Assembly (NCBI GenBank): GCA_002319875.1
Contig: DCFS01000315.1
Location: 1-6,246 of the forward strand
DNA: 6,246 nucleotides
Direction of reading: 5' to 3'
Source of the DNA: Treponema sp. UBA1798
GTDB taxonomy: Bacteria > Spirochaetota > Spirochaetia > Treponematales > Treponemataceae
Below are positions 1 through 5,591 of this stretch, one piece after another. Numbering within the stretch: the stretch's first letter is position 1; every line of letters starts with the position of its first letter. The position numbers were made by a program, and so were the translations under genes. The notes under the pieces are model-generated. The model was not told the origin of the DNA and did no database searches. It saw only the letters and a list, made by a program, of their open reading frames with translations.

Positions 1-3
1 CTG

Positions 4-972
4 TCACAGGCACCCGCGCAGCAGCATGAGATTTACAGCCGCGTAAAGCAGCGGTAGTACGACAAGTGCCGTATGGTCGTACCTGCGGCTGCGTTCCTTA
101 TCAGCAAGAATGTGCTGAACCTGCAGGTTGTTCGTAACGATCAGTACCGCGATGATGCAGATAATCGTTATCTGGGTAAGCGAATGGATAGAGTCGAGCA
201 GCGTTATCGCCGACGAAGCAGGGACAATCGAATCGACGATATTCTGGTTGCTCACCACGGCGAACAGCGTTGCGCACGGTATGGAAAGCCGTGAGTCGGT
301 ACCGGGCTTCATGCAGAACGGCAGCAGCGAAAGCAGGAAAAACAGATAGACACTTGCCGTAAGCTTGAAAAACGTTATCCACGGCGACTTCTTTGAAATC
401 GCGATATCCACTTTAAGCCTGGAATACACATTGCCTTCGCTGCTGCGCCTCCGGTCGCCGTAATTCGTGTTGTAGGTATATTCGGGCGCCGTTATCGAAA
501 ACCCGTCAACATTCCATTCGCTGTTCGTATACCGGTCGGAAATCCCCGACTGTTCCGTGTCGGGGATAAATCTGAACGCGGAAGCGTCCGAAAGATTTTC
601 CATATAAACGGACAGCGTGTCCTTTATAAACGGATAATTTCTCATGTTCCACGTATGCTGCATTTCCGCCTTGTATTTCTGCTGGACAAGACAACCGTCA
701 TCGGACGGCAGAAAACCTTCCACATCCTTCTGCACGGAATCAGCGCTTATAAACTCAAGGCCGTCCGTATATATTTTTTTTTCCTTTTCCGAAACAGAAA
801 AACCCCATACCCAGAATGTCGCGCTGAAACTGTTCCCGCCGTAATTGAAATTATCAAGCGAGACAATGTATACGCCGGTCTTTACCTCTGCCGGTTCTGA
901 AGACAGCGGATACGGGGAAAAAGCACCTGCAAGCAGTACTGCTGCCGGAAAAAGAAACGTGCTTTTTTTCAT
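4..972 (-). CDS. Pentameric ligand-gated ion channel-like membrane protein
   Basis: The predicted product is 322 residues. Seen: a signal peptide (Met-Lys-Lys, hydrophobic core to about residue 20); a beta-rich, Trp/Tyr-rich domain to about 197; then four hydrophobic spans near 198-221, 227-250, 258-282 and 299-317. Cys-loop-superfamily landmarks occur in order. There is a first-strand pattern ending in FWVWGF (53-58). RNYPF (111-115) is followed by a hydrophobic strand ending in MEN, matching the YPFD motif but with Ile116 for Asp. YSRLKV (183-188) leads into M1, SRLS opens M2, and the M2-M3 loop is Pro251 plus TLLD (257-260). The family forms homopentameric cation or anion channels gated by ligand or pH. 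Ligand and selectivity cannot be told here. A spirochaete inner-membrane location with a periplasmic ligand domain is inferred. It is the last gene of the operon, 4 nt after the upstream stop. The ATG start gives the signal peptide, but it has no good ribosome site, so translational coupling is likely. Confidence 0.75.
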   Translation of the reverse strand: MKKSTFLFPAAVLLAGAFSPYPLSSEPAEVKTGVYIVSLDNFNYGGNSFSATFWVWGFSVSEKEKKIYTDGLEFISADSVQKDVEGFLPSDDGCLVQQKYKAEMQHTWNMRNYPFIKDTLSVYMENLSDASAFRFIPDTEQSGISDRYTNSEWNVDGFSITAPEYTYNTNYGDRRRSSEGNVYSRLKVDIAISKKSPWITFFKLTASVYLFFLLSLLPFCMKPGTDSRLSIPCATLFAVVSNQNIVDSIVPASSAITLLDSIHSLTQITIICIIAVLIVTNNLQVQHILADKERSRRYDHTALVVLPLLYAAVNLMLLRGCL

Positions 973-976
973 ACGG

Positions 977-1384
977 TCATACCCGGTAGAATATCCGTTT
1001 GCCGGACACCCTGCCGGTTGCAACGGTATTCGAATGCCCGAGCGGATCACAGGCAACGGCTCCTCTGCCGTCCCCTGCTACGAAGTGTGTGTATTTTTCA
1101 TTACTGTAAACCAGCACTTCGAATTCACCTGTCATTGGTGCATATCCTGTTTCTTCCTTTCTGGCTGAAAAGCCGAGTCCGGTCATGGTACTCATCACTT
1201 TTCCCGCATCAAGAACGGTTCCATCCTTATCGACGATACCTTTTTCACTGCAAGTGATGAACATTTCCAGGGGATCAATTTTCTTTCCGGTTATACGTTC
1301 CGCAAGGAACAGTATGGAAAGAAAATAGCATCCCGATTCTCCAAGTATCTTCATCAGTTCCTGTTTGTGATCAATTGAAAACAT
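977..1384 (-). CDS. DUF261-type protein, probable C39/papain-like cysteine peptidase fold
   Basis: The product is 135 residues with no signal peptide or membrane span, so it is probably cytoplasmic. The start is a helix leading into ESGCYFLS, with Cys19 at the helix start as in C39 and papain-like enzymes. His100 lies in YTHFVAGDG, and Asp113 in CDPLGHSNT, followed by a TVATGR...IF ending. The order Cys-His-Asp and the spacing suit a small C39-like protease. Family placement in DUF261 is from memory of Borrelia and Treponema proteins, and peptidase activity is inferred, not known. The chosen ATG has GGAGG at 1394-1398, 9 nt upstream, inside the end of the preceding gene. The gene begins 1 nt after that gene's stop, so the two are translationally coupled. 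Its targets could be the DUF2589 proteins encoded beside it, or the protein could be an inactive or scaffolding relative. Confidence 0.7.
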   Translation of the reverse strand: MFSIDHKQELMKILGESGCYFLSILFLAERITGKKIDPLEMFITCSEKGIVDKDGTVLDAGKVMSTMTGLGFSARKEETGYAPMTGEFEVLVYSNEKYTHFVAGDGRGAVACDPLGHSNTVATGRVSGKRIFYRV

Positions 1385-1385
1385 A

Positions 1386-1934
1386 TTATTTTTCCTCCGT
1401 ATCGTATCCGCTGACGGTTGCGGCAAGTACGTCGAGCAGTCTGCTTAGCCCTTCAGGAGCAGCCTGTTTGCGGGCTTTTACCTGGATCTGGTACTTGGCG
1501 CTCTGGTTTGTTTCGCGCGTGTGTTCCACATTCGACGAAACTTTTCCGGCGACGACAATCCTGCCTCCACCGTTCCCTTCCTCTCCGTTTTTTTCAGACA
1601 CTTTGTCTGTAGAAGTGACTTCCATCTGAAAATCTATATTCATTTCTTCTATAGCAAGATTCGGAACCGGTACCAGTGCAAGCAGCGGAGCCCGCACTGC
1701 CAGTTCTTCCGTCTTTCCTCCACCTTTACCCGGCCGCTGTACAACGAACGTCAGGTCGCGTGCACGGTCGTTGCCGTTCCGGTCTTTTTCAAGACCGACT
1801 TCTGTAATATACGCTACGGTACTCTGCGCGAGTTTTGTCTGCGCTTCGACCGCGGCTTCAAGGGGAGCTGCAATCAGCTCGGAAATAGGCATTTCGATGA
1901 CTGCTTCCGTTCCGCTGTCCGCTTTTTTTTCCAT
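1386..1934 (-). CDS. DUF2589 domain protein (second full copy)
   Basis: The product is 182 residues. Seen: an N-terminal helix with PISELIAAPLEAAVEAQTKL (16-35), the hallmark opening of DUF2589. A central beta segment follows, with APLLALVPVPNL and MNIDFQMEV (98-106). A Gly/Glu/Asn-rich low-complexity linker spans about 108-125. Then come TNQSAKYQIQVKA (142-154) and PEGLSRLLDVL (160-170). DUF2589 has no established function. The proteins usually occur as adjacent paralogues and lack signal peptides or membrane spans. It is about 190 residues, like its upstream neighbour, and the same motifs align without gaps outside the linker. The ATG start has GGAGG at 1942-1946, 7 nt upstream. A possible attenuator lies in the leader between it and the first full copy, so the two could be expressed at different levels. 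Confidence 0.85.
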   Translation of the reverse strand: MEKKADSGTEAVIEMPISELIAAPLEAAVEAQTKLAQSTVAYITEVGLEKDRNGNDRARDLTFVVQRPGKGGGKTEELAVRAPLLALVPVPNLAIEEMNIDFQMEVTSTDKVSEKNGEEGNGGGRIVVAGKVSSNVEHTRETNQSAKYQIQVKARKQAAPEGLSRLLDVLAATVSGYDTEEK

Positions 1935-1949
1935 TCCGCATCCTCCAGT

Positions 1950-2008
1950 AAAAACTCAGACGGAGATTTCCTGTCTGACAGGCTGTTCCGTTTTATAGAG
2001 GAACAGCC
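1950..2008 (-). terminator. Candidate attenuator with competing hairpins
   Basis: Read on the minus strand, a stem TCAGAC(A)GGA / TCCGTCTGA (1956-1978, 9 bp, one bulged A, 4-nt loop) is followed by one G and then five T (1950-1954). This resembles an intrinsic terminator, though the T run is short. Just upstream, CCTGTCAGACAGG (1970-1982) can pair with itself and cannot coexist with that stem. Further upstream, GGCTGTTCC/GGAACAGCC (1981-2008) forms a 9-bp stem with a 10-nt loop. The set lies between two DUF2589 genes of the same operon, where partial termination would lower expression of the downstream genes. It could equally be an RNA-processing or stability element. Folding was done by eye only. 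Confidence 0.4.
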
Positions 2009-2027
2009 CGCAGGCCTCCATTATCCG

Positions 2028-2600
2028 TTATTTTGGGCCGGCTTCACCCTTGCGGATATCGATCGGTTCCGTACACGACGCAAACATATCCATCAGCTTG
2101 CCCAGACACTCGGTTGCCGGCTGCTGGTTCGCTTCGACGTGTACCTGATATTTTGCCGTCTGGTTCGTAGACCGGGTATTTTCCTTGCTGGCCGTAACCT
2201 TGCCGCTGACCGAATACTTGCTGCTGAAAAATCCGCCGGAAACACTCACGCTGGCTTCCGCACCGACATTCGTCTTCTGCGAAGTAGCGGCAGTCACTTC
2301 CATCTGGAAATCGATCGTCACGTGATCAACAAGGAGTGCCGGTAGCGGCAGAACGCCGAGCATCGGTGCCTGAATCGTCACATCCGTAGTCGTAACTGAA
2401 TCGTCGTTGACAACCGGCCGTTTCATGCAGAATTTAAGCATGCGTGCATTCAATTTATCCTTGTCGTCATATCCTACGTCGTTAACATAGTCGATCATGA
2501 CGTGTGCAAGATCCCTCTGAGCCGATACGACAGACACCATCGGTGCGCCGATCAGCTCGCTCATGGGCAGTCCGCCCAGCATTTCAGCCATTTGTCCCAT
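2028..2600 (-). CDS. DUF2589 domain protein (first full copy)
   Basis: The product is 190 residues, soluble, with no signal peptide. Seen: LPMSELIGAPMVSVVSAQRD (11-30) is the canonical DUF2589 opening helix. KLNARMLKFCMKRP (49-62) starts the beta region. APMLGVLPLPAL (78-89) and VTIDFQMEV (94-102) follow, then a Ser/Gly/Val-rich stretch (112-137), TNQTAKYQVHVEA (145-157) and a C-terminal amphipathic helix (161-175). The function of the family is not established. This copy matches the 182-residue neighbour motif for motif but has a different central insert. That fits a pair that diverged long ago and may assemble together (inference). The ATG start is decided by GGAGGT at 2606-2611, 6 nt upstream. 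The preceding gene ends 59 nt upstream, and the spacer contains the 10-bp palindrome CAGGTACCTG but no terminator. Confidence 0.88.
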   Translation of the reverse strand: MGQMAEMLGGLPMSELIGAPMVSVVSAQRDLAHVMIDYVNDVGYDDKDKLNARMLKFCMKRPVVNDDSVTTTDVTIQAPMLGVLPLPALLVDHVTIDFQMEVTAATSQKTNVGAEASVSVSGGFFSSKYSVSGKVTASKENTRSTNQTAKYQVHVEANQQPATECLGKLMDMFASCTEPIDIRKGEAGPK

Positions 2601-2659
2601 ATATTACCTCCTGGCTTCTATTTCCAGCCCCGCGTCTGCAGCCGCAGGTACCTGTTTCC

Positions 2660-3235
2660 CTAATTGTCATGTCCTTTCCATGGAGAGTTGTCTGAACCTT
2701 CAGCAGCGGTATACGGAACCACCAGCTTGTTGTACTCGTCAACGATACGGGAAAGGCCTTCCGGCTGACTTGCCGAAGCAAATTCTATTTTGACTTTGAG
2801 CATATTGCTGTGCGGCTGTCCGGAAAAACCGATAGAAAATACTGCCGGATTGTTTGTCTCGTCACTGTCGTCAAGGTCTTTTCCGTCGAGGCTGTTCGAC
2901 TTTTTCAGCGCATCCCGCAGATCGTCAACATCGCTTATCCCGACCTGTTCGATAAGCGCTTCAAACTCCATTGTCAGATTTTCTATTCTGAGTGAATTAT
3001 GATTTGCAAGCGCAACAAGCGGTATTTCCAGATGCTTATCATCTTTCAAATGCAGATCGATCGTTTTCGGATCTCCGTCTTCGTAAAAAAAGCGGAGTAA
3101 CGACTTGAGATTGTGCGCTTCCAGCGTTTTCTGCGCCTCGTTTACCGCATGCTGCATCCCCCGTACCACATCGGAAAGATCAACAGACGATTTTTTTGCA
3201 GCTGCATCCCCCTGCTGTTTCGATTTATTCCACAT
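2660..3235 (-). CDS. Divergent DUF2589-like protein, first gene of the operon
   Basis: The product is 191 residues, acidic in its second half, with no signal peptide. It looks unlike the two downstream proteins at first sight but follows the same plan. A helix LSDVVRGMQHAVNEAQKTL (20-38) replaces the SELIGAP...AQ helix. IPLVALANHNSLRIENLTMEF (71-91) matches the APLLALVPVPNLAIEEMNIDF strand pair. LKVKIEFASASQPEGLSRIV (146-165) matches KYQIQVKARKQAAPEGLSRLL of the 182-residue protein, including an identical PEGLSR. The middle (98-130) is a charged Asp/Lys/Asn insert. Homology is inferred from motif order, not from an alignment score. Met1 is chosen because GGAGG lies 10 nt upstream (3246-3250). 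A longer open frame to 3415 would run through poly-A/T DNA and past the predicted promoter. As first gene it receives transcription directly from the proposed invertible promoter. Confidence 0.75.
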   Translation of the reverse strand: MWNKSKQQGDAAAKKSSVDLSDVVRGMQHAVNEAQKTLEAHNLKSLLRFFYEDGDPKTIDLHLKDDKHLEIPLVALANHNSLRIENLTMEFEALIEQVGISDVDDLRDALKKSNSLDGKDLDDSDETNNPAVFSIGFSGQPHSNMLKVKIEFASASQPEGLSRIVDEYNKLVVPYTAAEGSDNSPWKGHDN

Positions 3236-3280
3236 ATCCGGTATTCCTCCTTCAATTTTCTCTACTGCCCTACAGACAAT

Positions 3281-3286
3281 GTTATA
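3281..3286 (-). promoter_or_regulatory. Fixed -10 element (TATAAC) of the DUF2589 operon
   Basis: On the minus strand this reads TATAAC, 5 of 6 matches to the sigma70 -10. It straddles the outer end of repeat A, so its last four bases lie outside the invertible segment and stay put. As sequenced, the hexamer 17 bp upstream is AATATG, not a -35, so the promoter is incomplete. Transcription from it would start about 40 nt before the operon's first ATG, leaving room for the GGAGG ribosome site. Confidence 0.55.
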
Positions 3287-3302
3287 CAACAGTATGTTGT
3301 CA
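3285..3302 (+). repeat. Inverted repeat A (left site of invertible segment)
   Basis: TACAACAGTATGTTGTCA reads inward. It matches repeat C, read inward from the other end, at 16 of 18 positions (differences at repeat positions 8 and 12). The site is itself a dyad, ACAACA-GTA-TGTTGT, as expected of a tyrosine-recombinase core with two facing binding arms. It lies next to a tyrosine recombinase gene. The two mismatches fall in the centre, where many recombinases require identity, which is the main caveat. Confidence 0.6.
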
Positions 3303-3361
3303 GCATATTCTGCATAGACCGACAGATACTGCTTCTTTTCAGAACGGATACTATCGGACAG

Positions 3362-3399
3362 TAAAAAAAAGGGAAAAAGAAAATAAAAAAAAGGGAAAA
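3362..3399 (+). repeat. Two 16-bp A-tract direct repeats, UP-element-like
   Basis: TAAAAAAAAGGGAAAA occurs exactly at 3362-3377 and again at 3384-3399, offset by 22 bp, about two helical turns. The copies end 3 nt before the TTGACT -35, the position of an UP element that contacts the RNA polymerase alpha subunit. Phased A-tracts also bend DNA, which could help bring repeats A and C together. Role is inferred from position and composition. Confidence 0.5.
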
Positions 3400-3402
3400 G
3401 AC

Positions 3403-3408
3403 TTGACT
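3403..3408 (+). promoter_or_regulatory. Mobile -35 element (TTGACT)
   Basis: TTGACT matches 5 of 6 of the sigma70 -35 and points right as sequenced. At 17 bp spacing it meets TAGGAG, which is not a -10 and overlaps the recombinase ribosome site, so it is unproductive here. After inversion the same spacing (2 bp plus 15 bp of the repeat) meets TATAAC on the operon side. An overlapping TTGACA at 3409-3414 has no -10 at a workable distance. Confidence 0.5.
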
Positions 3409-3409
3409 T

Positions 3410-3427
3410 TGACAATATAATGTTGTA
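3410..3427 (-). repeat. Inverted repeat C (right site of invertible segment)
   Basis: Read on the minus strand, TACAACATTATATTGTCA, the partner of repeat A. Its outer end touches the recombinase ribosome site AGGAGG (3427-3432). Binding of the recombinase here could therefore repress its own synthesis (inference). Confidence 0.6.
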
Positions 3428-3446
3428 GGAGGTTGTCTAATTAAAA

Positions 3447-4280
3447 ATGTTTACAGGTTCTATTCCGGAACTGCTTCACCGGTACACAGAATACCTTTCC
3501 CTGCAGGAAAAGGCGGAAGCAACGATAAAAAAGTACAGGCATGATATACAGACACTTTACAGCGTATGTATGGCACAGCATATCATGGTGATCACCAAAG
3601 AAACTATGATTACTTATAAAAAGTGGTCCGCAAAGTATTATAAACCGGCCAGCCTGAACAGCATGCTGATATCGCTCGACGGTTTTTTTTCATGGGCAGG
3701 AGAACCTGAACTCAGAGTTAAAACCGTACGGATACAGAAGCGTTCCTGTCTGAACGGCATTTTTTCAAAACAGGAATATGAAAAACTGCTCGGAACGGCG
3801 AAAATGACCGGAAACACCAGGATCTATCTCATCATGCGGCTGCTCGGTTCTACCGGAATACGTATAAGCGAATTATGCTATATAACGGTAAAATCGCTTC
3901 AGGATAAAACCGTCGTTGTTCAGAATAAAGGTAAATTCCGCGAAATCTTCATTCCTGACATGCTCTGTGAGGAACTTGCTGCATACTGCCTGCACCGGGG
4001 ACAGCACTCCGGAATCATCTTCCACGGAAGGAATCCGGCAAAACTTCTCGATAAAGCAAAAATATGGCGTGAACTGCAGAAAGTAGCACAGGCTGCAGGC
4101 TCCATCGTAGGAACCGTACACGCACAGAATTTCAGGCATTTTTTTGCAAAAGAATATATTTCCAGATACGGCAATATCGCAGACCTGGCTGATATCCTCG
4201 GTCACAGTTCGATAGAGACTACCCGGATTTATACAAGGACAACGGAATCGGAAAAAAAAAATAAAAATAAATGCGCTTAA
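3447..4280 (+). CDS. Tyrosine recombinase, probable DNA invertase of the adjacent switch
   Basis: The product is 277 residues, a normal length for XerC/D-like and small phage-type integrases. Residues 1-85 form the helical core-binding domain, with YTEYLSLQEKAEATIKKYRHDI near the start. Residues about 105-270 are the catalytic domain: Arg139 in GSTGIRISEL, a beta-hairpin Lys at 161 or 163 in QNKGKFRE, Arg230 in QNFRHFFA, His253 in DILGHSSIETT, and the nucleophile Tyr262 in RIYTR. Position 227, normally the His of HxxR, is Gln (codon CAG, one base from His). The other key residues are present, so activity is plausible but may be slow. The C-terminus is Lys/Asn-rich. AGGAGG (3427-3432) is 14 nt before ATG, rather far. 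There is no integron-specific insert. Its position beside two inverted repeats points to inversion of the operon promoter. Confidence 0.88.
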   Translation: MFTGSIPELLHRYTEYLSLQEKAEATIKKYRHDIQTLYSVCMAQHIMVITKETMITYKKWSAKYYKPASLNSMLISLDGFFSWAGEPELRVKTVRIQKRSCLNGIFSKQEYEKLLGTAKMTGNTRIYLIMRLLGSTGIRISELCYITVKSLQDKTVVVQNKGKFREIFIPDMLCEELAAYCLHRGQHSGIIFHGRNPAKLLDKAKIWRELQKVAQAAGSIVGTVHAQNFRHFFAKEYISRYGNIADLADILGHSSIETTRIYTRTTESEKKNKNKCA

Positions 4281-4442
4281 TCTGTGATCAACCTCAACTT
4301 AAGAAAATATAATACCGGCCGGACTGCCCACACTACGTTATATTTATGTAATATACAACACGTTGTCATCAGATTTTTTGTAGTTTCTTATAAATTTGCA
4401 ATTTCCTCTTACGTACACGGTCCGTAAGGTATATGTTGTGTG
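4281..4442. other. Intergenic stretch between convergent recombinase and hipA genes
   Basis: The two genes converge here. The stretch is A/T-rich with no reading frame worth calling. It holds the repeat-like site at 4354-4368 and a dyad CTTACG/CGTAAG (4408-4428, 9-nt loop). No T run follows that dyad closely on either strand, so no clear intrinsic terminator is seen for either gene. A TATAAT at 4308-4313 has no convincing -35. Confidence 0.5.
4354..4368 (+). repeat. Third copy of the recombinase-site arms (site B)
   Basis: TACAACACGTTGTCA carries exactly the two outer arms of repeats A and C (TACAACA and TTGTCA), but with a 2-bp centre instead of 5 bp. It lies 74 bp after the recombinase stop. 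The shorter centre makes it a poor exchange partner. It could be an accessory binding site, a decayed core site, or coincidence. Confidence 0.4.
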
Positions 4443-5591
4443 TTATTTTCCTGCCGGCTGATGTTCCCATTCCGCCAGCATGGTGTGTACAGTTTCCTGA
4501 GTCCGTTGCGCAGTTTCTTTTGCAGCAGTTTCTTTGAGTCCTGTTTCTGAGGCAACGGCGAGCAGATTTTTTATGCCGGGATTTTTTCCTTCGCCGTCGA
4601 TTGTTGCAGCGTGTTCGCCACCGATTGAATTACTCCAGGTAAGGTCGTATGCCGGTGCCAGCTGCCATACCTTTTTTTTATCGTCGTACAGCCACGAAAA
4701 GTTTTTTGAATGGTCGTCGCGGTTATGTGCAAAAACATTAAAGCACATCCGGCGGAACAGTTTTTCCAGTTCTGAATAATTCTTTGTAAGCTGAAGTGTA
4801 AGCGTCATAAGGGTTATATAGTCAAGATTCGGAATGCGGTGCGACGTTTCAAGCAGTCCGGAAGCAGATACCGTATGTACCGGATAAGGATTGCGGTCGA
4901 ACCTTTTCGTTCCAAAATATCCGGAACACTTTTTTGACGGAAACAGTCTGGTTTCGGACATATCTATTCCGCATTTTTTTGCGCAGAGAGAGTATTCGTA
5001 TTCCATACGGCCGCTTTCGTCCGGATCACCGGACGACGGAAATTTAATAATCCAGTCTTCGTTGTCTATTTTTGTGAGAATCTTCGGTCGTGCTCCTCCG
5101 GAAGAACCTCCAGCTGCAAAAAGATAATCGAGATCGGAAGAATAATCTGTCTGCAGAATCGATTTGCATCCGGCTGCAACTGTATCAAGGTCGGTATCCG
5201 AATGAACCTGCCCGGCAAGCAGTTCTTCAGGTTCATACGATAATGCACCCATGCCGCTGCTGCCGACAACGGCAAGACGGTTAAGAACGGACAACGCGTC
5301 GGGATCAATATGATTTTTCCGCAGCATACGGTCTACCAGCAGTCGTCCCCATCCGTCAGGAAGACTGTCGTTGAAAACACCGGCCAGTCCGCCGAACGGT
5401 TCCCATTCGGGGATGAATACGCGCTGTTCCAGCGGCAGCGAAAACGGTGAAATGGAAAATCCATGTGTAAGCCATTCCCGGCCGTATTCAAAAGCAGCAT
5501 ACCGGTTCTGATACAGTGCAAGCGTACCGACATGCATTCTGTTCAGGGAGCTGCCTGTATAAAAGACGTTAAGAGTTTTTGTCCTGTTCAT
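4443..5591 (-). CDS. hipA: HipA-family serine/threonine kinase toxin
   Basis: The product is 382 residues, a complete HipA. HipA kinases of toxin-antitoxin modules phosphorylate protein targets (glutamyl-tRNA synthetase in E. coli), halting growth until the HipB partner neutralises them. The N-terminal subdomain spans about 5-120, with FGGLAGVFNDSLPDGWGRLLVDR (66-88). The Gly-rich loop GGSSGGARPK (161-170) has Ser163 aligned with the E. coli autophosphorylated Ser150. Lys183 in IIKFPS binds ATP. The catalytic loop is AHNRDDHSKN (288-297), and Asp316 in PAYDLTW is the metal ligand. No motif is missing, so the kinase should be active. The ATG has GGGAG (5599-5603) 7 nt upstream and overlaps the end of hipB by 23 nt, in the usual antitoxin-first order. 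The target in this organism is not known. Confidence 0.93.
   Translation of the reverse strand: MNRTKTLNVFYTGSSLNRMHVGTLALYQNRYAAFEYGREWLTHGFSISPFSLPLEQRVFIPEWEPFGGLAGVFNDSLPDGWGRLLVDRMLRKNHIDPDALSVLNRLAVVGSSGMGALSYEPEELLAGQVHSDTDLDTVAAGCKSILQTDYSSDLDYLFAAGGSSGGARPKILTKIDNEDWIIKFPSSGDPDESGRMEYEYSLCAKKCGIDMSETRLFPSKKCSGYFGTKRFDRNPYPVHTVSASGLLETSHRIPNLDYITLMTLTLQLTKNYSELEKLFRRMCFNVFAHNRDDHSKNFSWLYDDKKKVWQLAPAYDLTWSNSIGGEHAATIDGEGKNPGIKNLLAVASETGLKETAAKETAQRTQETVHTMLAEWEHQPAGK

Larger units (their letters stand above)
3303..3409. other. Putative invertible promoter segment (OFF orientation)
   Basis: About 107 bp bounded by inverted repeats A and C, between the DUF2589 operon and a divergent recombinase gene. 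It carries a TTGACT -35 at its right end, preceded by A-tracts, pointing right. Nothing in it looks protein-coding. Inversion would carry the A-tracts and TTGACT to the left end, pointing left, with a 17-bp spacer to the fixed TATAAC. The geometry is visible in the sequence. That inversion actually occurs is inference. Confidence 0.55.

Noticed and set aside
973..1056. N-terminal extension of the channel protein from a TTG at 1054-1056
   Set aside because: It would place 28 unrelated residues before a clear Met-Lys-Lys signal peptide and overlap the end of the upstream gene. The ATG at 970-972 explains the signal peptide.
1521..2345. Plus-strand open frame of 274 codons opposite the DUF2589 genes
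   Set aside because: It is antisense to two well-supported genes, with Arg/Phe/His-rich composition typical of a shadow frame and no domain motif.
3236..3415. N-terminal extension of the 191-residue protein to 3415
   Set aside because: It encodes low-complexity Phe-rich sequence from A-tract DNA, crosses the repeat and promoter elements, and is unneeded because the internal ATG has a GGAGG site.
3416..3421. TATAAT within repeat C as the recombinase promoter -10
   Set aside because: No -35 lies at 16-18 bp (GGGAAA is there), TTGACT is only 7 bp away, and a start near 3428 would remove part of the ribosome site.
3447..4280. Integron integrase with attI/attC sites
   Set aside because: The protein lacks the extra integron-specific segment, the flanking repeats are short dyads rather than attC-like structures, and there is no cassette array.
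4408..4428. Bidirectional terminator between recombinase and hipA
   Set aside because: The 6-bp dyad has a 9-nt loop and no adjacent T run on either strand.
4430..4442. Fourth copy of the recombinase-site arms (ATATGTTGTG region)
   Set aside because: Only one arm resembles the repeats. The second arm TTGTCA is absent.
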